Source of the DNA: Apodospora peruviana
Lineage: Eukaryota; Ascomycota; Sordariomycetes; Sordariales; Lasiosphaeriaceae
Length of the DNA: 64,000 nt
Assembly: GCA_033439685.1 (NCBI GenBank)
Contig: JAUEDM010000006.1
Location: 1,240,001-1,304,000, forward strand
Reading direction: 5' to 3'
The notes beneath the pieces were generated by a model that was given only the letters and a program-made list of their open reading frames with translations, was not told the DNA's origin and ran no database searches. Positions 57,372 through 64,000 of the stretch are shown here, one piece after another. Both the position numbers and the translations under genes were made by a program. How positions within the stretch are numbered: position 1 is the first letter of the stretch; each line of letters starts with the position of its first letter.

Positions 57372-58451
57372 TTACTCAAAAAACTTGAAACTCGCGCCCG
57401 TATCCTCGTTAGGGCCAGGGACATTGGCCCTTTTATACGTGACGCCGCCCCACCAGACAAAGCTCCCCGTGAACCAAGCCCGGTTGCCCCAGCTGTACTC
57501 CTTGCCCTTCTCGACGGCGTGGAACATGAAGGGAATCTGATTAGTGCCACCAGGACTCTTGCGGACCTCGCCGTCGGGCAGCGCAAAGGTATGATGCCCC
57601 GGGCCGTTGACCTTCTGCGTCGGGTCCCAGCCGGGCATCATGCGCTCCTTGTGCGAGCCAAACAGGCACCCGTTGGACTTGTACCAGTCCCACACGTTGA
57701 ACGGGTCGCCCCCCTTCTTCAGGCGCAAATCGGCCAGACAGTAGTTGTCGGTCCAGCTGCCCGAGGCCGAATAGACGATGTGCAGCTGGCCGGCCGGGTC
57801 GACGATGGCCTGCGGGCCTTCGTTGATCTTCTCCGTCTCCCACGGCTCGCGCGGCTGCGAGATGATGTAGCGTTTCCCGATCGGTTTCGAGGGCGAGTCC
57901 ATGCGGCAGATGTAGAGGTTCTGTTCCGCGTTGGGCCGGTTGCTGTCCCAACCGGACCAGACCATGTACCCCAGGCCGTTGAACACAAAGAAGGTGCCGT
58001 CGATGGCCCACTGGTCGTCGGGCAGCGCGAGCTTGGTCTCGCCCGAGTACACGCTGTTGAGCGGCGAGTCGGCGCTGATGACGTACATGCGGTGGGCGGC
58101 GTCCTTGCCGGCCGAAAAATGGATGAAGGTCCGTCCCAGATCGGTGGTCATGTCGGGCGCCCAGATGTCGGTCAGGCCCGGGGACGGGGACCAGACACGC
58201 TCGCGCCAGACGTTGGGCGCGCCGAGCCCTTCGAGCGTCGACGCGCCGCGGACGTAGATGGCCCCGTCTGCGGCCTCGGCCGAGTAGTAGAAGTCGCCGA
58301 CTTTGATGGCGGACGGGTCGGCCGCGTTGTCACGCACCTTTCGGCCGGCCGTGGCAGGGTCGACGAACAAGATGCTGACGCAGAGGAATGATACTAGTAG
58401 GCACCAGCACCACCGCAGCGAGGAAGAAACGAATGAGTGGTGGGCCGCCAT
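57372..58451 (-). CDS. secreted GH43 family glycosidase
   Basis: The gene is intronless, with 359 residues from the ATG at 58451. The N terminus has a membrane-targeting hydrophobic stretch (CLLVSFLCVSILFV), best read as a signal peptide ending near ATAG. The GH43 acidic triad is placed as expected: Asp45 in NAADPSAIKVGDFYY (base), Asp151 in DQWAIDGTFFVF and Glu211 in KINEGPQAIV (acid). NGLGYMVWSGWD is a strong family segment. GH43 enzymes hydrolyse arabinan, xylan side chains or related plant wall polymers. The pattern is closest to arabinan-acting fungal members, but the exact activity is not certain. Confidence 0.92.
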   Translation of the reverse strand: MAAHHSFVSSSLRWCWCLLVSFLCVSILFVDPATAGRKVRDNAADPSAIKVGDFYYSAEAADGAIYVRGASTLEGLGAPNVWRERVWSPSPGLTDIWAPDMTTDLGRTFIHFSAGKDAAHRMYVISADSPLNSVYSGETKLALPDDQWAIDGTFFVFNGLGYMVWSGWDSNRPNAEQNLYICRMDSPSKPIGKRYIISQPREPWETEKINEGPQAIVDPAGQLHIVYSASGSWTDNYCLADLRLKKGGDPFNVWDWYKSNGCLFGSHKERMMPGWDPTQKVNGPGHHTFALPDGEVRKSPGGTNQIPFMFHAVEKGKEYSWGNRAWFTGSFVWWGGVTYKRANVPGPNEDTGASFKFFE

Positions 58452-60119
58452 GGTGAAGGAGCCAAAGTATGCTGTTGCGAGACACAACGGTCCATGAAAG
58501 CGAGGAGGAACAACTGAGATAACCTGATGGGGATAAGAGCTTTATATAAACATACGGGAGGATTATGCATATTGCTTGCGGCCGCTCTGCAGAGCCCGCC
58601 CTTTGACCTAATCAAACGGCCCCAGCGGCGCAGGTAGGTGGTCATCAGCACTACCTTACCTACCAAGCAAAGGGGCAGATGCAAACCGGAAGTGTCAGCA
58701 TAATGACAACATAATGAGCTCTTAGTACGGCATGTTGAAATTTGGCCCATCGTTGCGCTTACCACCCCCCCTCCCCCCCCCCCCCCCCCGCCCCTTTCTC
58801 CTGCTACTTACCTGAGGTAGTAGATAGCCCACTGGGCGGCAAAGGATACGGTAGCCCAGAAGGCAGCAGGATTCTATAGGCTCGGATGGGCCGTGTAGCA
58901 TCGCTTTGGCCCCGCTAGCGGTATTCGGTCAGGGGGAAAGGCCGCTGCGCCGCACCGTAGATCCTGGAGATCAACCTCGGACTATCCAACACAGCCCCCA
59001 AGGCCCGCAAGCAAACCAGATAAACAGGCCGGTAGGCAATTTGGCCGCGATCCTGTGCAGCAGCTTTCAGCTTAGGCGTCTTTTTCTGCGGGCTGAATGC
59101 CAAGTTCTGTAGCGTCCTAATTATACTTCTAGAAATGCTGTACTCGCGTTACCTACTCCGTATGTGTCACCCCAAGATTCTGGATAGTCTACACCTGGTT
59201 GTGTTAGATTGAGTTACACGTAGCGAGTGGTTAAAGGTTATAGTAGGGATCCTCCGAGGCTTTTCTGTATCCATTGTAGTTCGCTCCAATTGTTGTGCAG
59301 GATGCGATTCTCCTCACCGAACTCGAGCTGATACCCAAGTGTTGTTGTGATCACGTCTTGGAGGTGGTCGAGCAGATGCATCCAGTGGGGTTCGGGGTGC
59401 TGTACATGAAATGAAGCCTGACCTTCTAAAGTCCAACTCTTCACCATGATATCCAGCAGGTTGCGTAAGTCAATAGCCCGTGTTCAGAAACTGTCGACAT
59501 GTCGGCAAAGCAGGGTTGCTAACTAGGCTGAGGAGCTGCTACGAGAGGAAATACGTCGGGTTCAGGGGAACTTCCAGTATTGCTCTTAATGATGCGTTTC
59601 AAAGAGATAATTTTGTCACGCATTGTTGGGCTGGATCAGGTGGTTGTCTTGATGTCAGCGTTGCCACCGAGCACCAAGGCCAGAAGTCACCTCACAATGA
59701 TCTGATCCCCGTGGGAAGGACCTGGTGCTTCCTGCTAAGTAAGCCAGTGAGGTGGCTCCTCCTCACCCCCCTCCTCCTCACCCCACATCACCAGACACCA
59801 CATCACCAGACATTTCACTGCCAAGTTTATGTTATCGCGAGGGCAGAGATCAGGTTTCCCTCCGCGACGTGGAATCTGAACAAGTGGATATAAGGGAAAT
59901 GATCTGATGTTGAGACGTGTTCCCCCCAAAAAGAGAGAGGGTATCGTCGAAAGGAAAATCTACGGCTTTATATACACATTAGAAGACTATAAGTCAGGTA
60001 TAGAAGCCGGTCGAAGAGGCTATAGGTAGGTGTGGGCGAGGTAAGAAAAAGTGCTGGCACCGGATTTGGTGGGTTTAATATTATTATTCATACACCGCTG
60101 TGCCCTTGCTGTGCCCTTG
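58452..60119. other. intergenic, no gene seen
   Basis: No gene is supported. A C17 run lies at about 58773-58789 and CT/CA-rich low complexity at 59755-59815. Confidence 0.5.
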
Positions 60120-60965
60120 GGCGTGTCGGACCTTCAAACTATTTACTGTACAGGAAAACCGTGCCCTTACGGGTCGGGTGAAAAACCGGTACCAACAATT
60201 GAGAAAACACATCAGTGACTGAGCCTGTAAATACAAAAGAAGAAGACCTCCTGGCCTTTGATGGAGGGGGTTTCAACCTGCCGACTCCAGTTCTAGCTTC
60301 CTTGCTAGATTGTACATTGGTAATCTTCCCACATCCATCAGCCAGCTCAGGATCCTTCTCGTTTAGCCTTGCAGCTGGGGGATCAATGCCCTGTAAGACA
60401 GAGTAAAAATCTCGTCGAGTCCGAATATCTGCTCTCTCCCATCTTCGAGTCAATGGTGGTGGCCAAACACCATATGACTAGGTGTTCGACAGTTTCACGG
60501 CCTTCACCGCACTCGCAAAAAGTCGGTGATTCCCCCCTGTCCAGGCTGCAGTTGTTATAGCGGATTCTTTGTTGAAGTGGATTAGCTCGCTCTTTTCTGG
60601 GCCAAAGACCATTCCTCGAGTGTGTGCCCACCGCAGGCATGTCTTCCAGGCCGCTTCCAGCTGTCTAACGTTTGCCTCTGGCTCTCGGCCAAAGACAAGG
60701 AGATTGGTATCGTCTGCGAATCCGACTATTGACAGATGGGGGTGTTCTTCTTTTAATTGCTTGTAGAGAGAAGCAATGTAGAGAATAAAGAGAACTGGAG
60801 ATAGTGGGGAGCCCTGAGGGACTCCTGCTCGTACTGCTGTTGGGGTAGCTGTTTGGCCGTCGAGTTGGCTTCTGCGGCCTGTGTGATCTTGTTGGCCACC
60901 ACTGACTCTTATCACGTTCGCTAGGGTTGGTAGTAAAGCAATAGGTCTATAGCCTCCTGGTGTCT
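60120..60965 (-). mobile_element. Tad-like non-LTR retrotransposon fragment, internally deleted
   Basis: On the minus strand a reverse transcriptase remnant begins with YRPIALLPTLANV. It then jumps to QLDGQTATPTAVRAGVPQGS and the catalytic FADDTNLLVFG. Roughly 100 residues normally between the first two motifs are missing. After KSELIHFNKES the frame passes to a region with CECGEGRETVEHLVIWC, a Cys/His motif found at the C terminus of such elements, so the RNase H-like middle is also lost. The 5' half and ORF1 are absent. The copy cannot be active. Confidence 0.85.
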
Positions 60966-61349
60966 GGTATACTGCAGGTGCTTCCCCCCATCTTTGGTAT
61001 GGTGGGTTTAATAAAGGGCCACCACACCTATCACGTTATAGTTGTAAGAAATCTCGTATTTCGCAAATGGTTGCCACTTATCATCGAAGAAGATAAACAC
61101 AACATAATTGCCCTCAATCAGCCTGTCGACCTCAACCGAGTCATCAACCGCATTCAAGGGGACATCTACCAGTAGAATGCCCATATTATTTTCAGCATGA
61201 CTCTAGCATCAAGGGCGGGGAACCTTTTTTTCACACCAACCCTGCTGCATACCTTGGGTAGTAAGCGAGAAACAGCTGCTGACGGACTCAATTAATACCC
61301 AGGATTATTTAAGAAACCTTCCTGCCTCCTTCCTTATCCAAATCTCTTA
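60966..61349. other. intergenic, no gene seen
   Basis: A short frame is present without a domain. It may hold a worn extension of the LINE, but nothing is clear. Confidence 0.4.
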
Positions 61350-62903
61350 TCATGATCGTGACATCCAAGTTGAAGAACCTGACTCCAGATCCTTGCTCGA
61401 CTCATTCATCCACAAGTCCGTCCTCACGACAACCTTCCCAGGTACTAACACCACACCACTAGTCGCACCGTCCAGTCCTGGCGAACTGCCACTTTCCCCA
61501 TCCGCAATGTGCTCTCGAGACGATGACTCCCCTTTTGTCGGCTGCAGCTCAAGGAAGACACTATTTCCCTCCTCTGGGCTGTCATAAAGCCTCGTAAACC
61601 CATCCTGTCCCTTCGGTGGCGGGCCAGCAGAAGATTTATCACGAAGCCCGCCGCCACCACCGCCAATCGTCACGGTTTGTCTACCCCCTCCTGTATTCAG
61701 TTTCCATTTCTCGGGTCGTCTGCTGCATCCGCTGCTTGGGTTAGACCGTCGAGCTCCCGTGACGCAGCCCAGTAATGGAGCGAGGAAGGGCAGGCTGCCG
61801 CAGGCGATGCCGATGGACATTTCGTAGTAGGTCCAAACGCCTACCTGGACTTGGTTGGCTGTATGCACATTATTAAAAACCATAACAAAATTGTGGCTGA
61901 CAGGGAGCAAGACGTACAATTGAACGCGCCATCTGGGGCTCCGATGAGGGCGATCCAGCGCATGAAGGACGTAAAGACGACGCTGATTCGCATATTCTAT
62001 CAACATCATGTTTGCAATGACATTCGGTGCATGCGTGGCACTGACAACAAACCCAAGGTAAACACGCCAATCAGCCCGATGCGCGTCCGCTTGTCAATCT
62101 TGAGCTTCGATAGCGCCGGGATGGGCATCAGGAAGATGACAAAGTCGCCGAGACAAGAGATGATGGCGCTCGGCAGGGCGATGCTGCGCAGCGTGTTGGC
62201 CAGACACCTTCCGTCTTGGTTCTTGTCCCAGAAGAAGGAGGGCGGGCTGCACTGGAAGGTTGTGGCGAAGAAGGTGGCGATCATCCAGGCGAAGGTCGTG
62301 CCCCAGACGATCCAGGAGACGATGCGGAATTTGCGGGTCTGGAAGATGCTGGCGTTGAAGAGGATGATGGAGGTTTTGATGCAGAAGATTGTTGGAGGTT
62401 GGAGTTTCTTGCGGGAGGGTTAGACAGTTCGTAATTATAATGTTAATTGGAAAAGAAAGGAGCGACAGTACCTGAACGATCCAGACATTCTTAAACCGAC
62501 CGGCCAGCCAGCTAAATTAGCACACTCTCCAAGGCCGGGCCGCACAAGATCAGTCAGGCAGCTTACGATACGAAATTCCCTCTGCTCTGCCGGGGTGAGA
62601 TGGTCTAAATCTTCGGTTTGCGTAATGGATAACCCTGCGATAGTTACCCACCCGTGTCAGAACATAATCAACGTTTTGTCTCTCATATCCTTACTTACCA
62701 TAAACCATACAGGCGACAGTGCCATAACTTAGCGCGAGCCCGGCAATCATGAACCAGTCCTCCCGTCGAAGCTTCTTGATGACCAACAGCCTCGCCCAGA
62801 CCCGGCACACGACGGATATGGTGGAGAGAAGCACGCCGATGACGACCGAAGCCATCACGAATTGTCGCTTCTGCTGCACGTCGAAGTGGTCGAGTTGGAC
62901 CAT
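61350..62903 (-). CDS. rhodopsin-domain (SAT4/PTH11-like) integral membrane protein
   Basis: Six exons on the minus strand are proposed (62699..62903, 62567..62634, 62472..62489, 62049..62407, 61918..61982, 61350..61858), giving 407 residues from MVQLDHFDVQ. Family marks: LRREDWFMIAGLALSYGT, KTSIILFNASIF, FQCSPPSFFWDKNQDGRC, LRSIALPSAIISCLGDFVIF and VWTYYEMSIGIACGSLPF. The third exon is only 18 bases (NVWIVQ). It is chosen because the nearer AG sits too close to the branch site CTAAT and leads out of frame. The fourth intron (donor GTTGTC) is chosen by family match (FTLGF-VVFTSF) and may be off by a few codons. The tail is Gly/Ser-rich. Surface sensing is the likely role. Confidence 0.8.
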
Positions 62904-64000
62904 GTTGGGCGGATATGATTCTGGCTGGCTGCACCACGCGGCCGCAGAATGTTGAAGAATTTGTTCACGATAGTGGTGTACGTGTGGTGGCAGCGAGAAT
63001 GGAAAGGGAAAAGTAGTTTGAAGTTTGGTAGTGGGGACAGTAACTCTACATACTCGACCATCTTGGGTTAGAAATGCAAGTGGACGGCACACTTGGAGCA
63101 GCAGTTTGCACCACCCGACATGCCGCCGTCGTCGCCACCACCACCACCACCACCACCACCACCACCACCACCACGACGGGGAGGAATGCGATGTAATAAC
63201 CCGGTTTTTCTGGGTGTGATATGTACAGATAGACAGAACCCCATGCTGCAATCGTCGTCGGTTGAGGGTGTGGACGGTGGACCTACATGTATGTCCCTAC
63301 ATCGCCTACCAGTTGAGAGTATGGGGTAGTTGAAGCAGCCAGACTCCGAAGAAAGCAAGCGAGGGGCGTGGAGGTGAGGGTGTGCTGGGCCTTGGGGCTG
63401 ACCTCTCGTCAATGACACTCGTGTGATCGACGTCACATAAATCGTAAAATGGGGGTTGGTACTACTAAACAATGTGCGTGTGTGCGGCAAAGAAACTCTG
63501 AAAAGGTTCGTGTGTACGCCCTCTTTGGGAATGGCAAAGATGGCCCCCCGTGGGAGGGTGCGGTAGATGGGGCGAAGAAACAAGATACCCAAGTACCTTT
63601 AGCTCGACATCGGTTTTGCTTCTTGGGTCCAACATGGAAGGTTCTTGCATATGGTGCGGGACGACCCGTCGTATCATATGAAAGCAGTTTGGGACTTCCG
63701 GGGTAGAGGCCAGCCTGCCATTGGTGCGGGGAAGAGAGGGAATCGAATGCGGGTGTATTTTGTTTGTATGCAAGGACATGTATTTCTTCGGATTCTAGGT
63801 TCGGACTTTTTACTCAGGTGTGACAGTCACAGAAGCGGTTGCGAAAAGGGCTCGATGTGTATGACATAGAGCCGAGGGAGGCACGCAAAGTTGTGCGTTG
63901 TGGTTGCTGCCACAGCAGAATTACGATGACATTTCCACATTGGTCAGGTTTACGGCATTCAGATGAGGCGTTGTGATGGTGGCTGCGCAGTAATTCGTGT
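62904..64000. other. intergenic to window end, no gene seen
   Basis: This holds the promoter of the rhodopsin-domain gene and a CCA microsatellite. No further gene start is supported before the window ends. Confidence 0.45.
63134..63173 (+). repeat. (CCA)n microsatellite
   Basis: About 13 CCA units occur in a row, with GTC repeats just before. It lies about 230 bases upstream of the rhodopsin-domain start and gives false poly-His, poly-Pro and poly-Trp frames. Confidence 0.9.

Noticed and set aside
62691..63251. Minus-strand frame with a poly-Trp run upstream of the third rhodopsin-domain gene
   Set aside because: The Trp run is the CCA microsatellite read in reverse. The conserved protein begins only at the internal ATG at 62903.
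1..64000. CRISPR arrays, bacterial-style operons and ribosome binding sites
   Set aside because: The repeats present are tandem or homopolymeric without spaced units, and the genome is eukaryotic.

Overview
The window is nuclear DNA of a filamentous ascomycete, most likely a Sordariomycete and perhaps of the order Sordariales. The genes have short introns of about 45-100 bases with GTNNGT donors and CTAAC-like branch sites. The families present are typical of Pezizomycotina: Mif2/CENP-C, Sey1, Mediator Med18, HET, CFEM, SAT4/PTH11-like rhodopsin-domain proteins, UstYa-like and Zn2Cys6 proteins, a Fot1/pogo transposon and a Tad-like LINE. The order is inferred from overall style and not proven.

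Layout. 0.5-8 kb: an F-box gene, a tRNA-Val(AAC), a seven-segment membrane protein of unknown role and a secreted bicovalent-type FAD oxidase. 9.6-11.3 kb: a complete but dead Fot1/pogo element with a TA duplication. 12.9-20.2 kb: a conserved housekeeping block with Mif2 (inner kinetochore), RNase H2 catalytic subunit and Sey1 (ER membrane fusion GTPase); Mif2 and RNase H2 share a divergent promoter. 21.3-22.8 kb: a rhodopsin-domain membrane protein. 26.4-28 kb: a second secreted FAD oxidase.

29.4-36.6 kb is the unusual part. A UstYa-like gene, an MFS transporter, a small cysteine-rich secreted protein and an unrecognised gene are each broken by frameshifts or a stop codon. A fifth gene, for a membrane protein, is readable only with a weak intron. 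Among them lie a fold-back element, a 19-bp tandem repeat and long poly-C tracts. This looks like a decaying accessory, possibly secondary-metabolite, segment.

36.7-47.6 kb: a HET-domain gene, a second rhodopsin-domain gene, a three-CFEM GPI-type wall protein and a membrane protein of uncertain family. 48.3-56.6 kb: a small orphan ORF, Med18 followed in frame by a long acidic coding tail beyond its stop codon, and a Zn2Cys6 transcription factor. 57.4-63 kb: a secreted GH43 glycosidase, a deleted LINE fragment and a third rhodopsin-domain gene.

The conserved genes are independent housekeeping functions (chromosome segregation, ribonucleotide removal, ER shape, transcription). The accessory genes suggest surface sensing, secreted oxidation, plant polysaccharide breakdown and self/non-self recognition. 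The best leads for something new are the Med18 tail, the decayed block and the possible PCNA-binding motif in the RNase H2 catalytic subunit. I did not find a convincing new multi-gene system.
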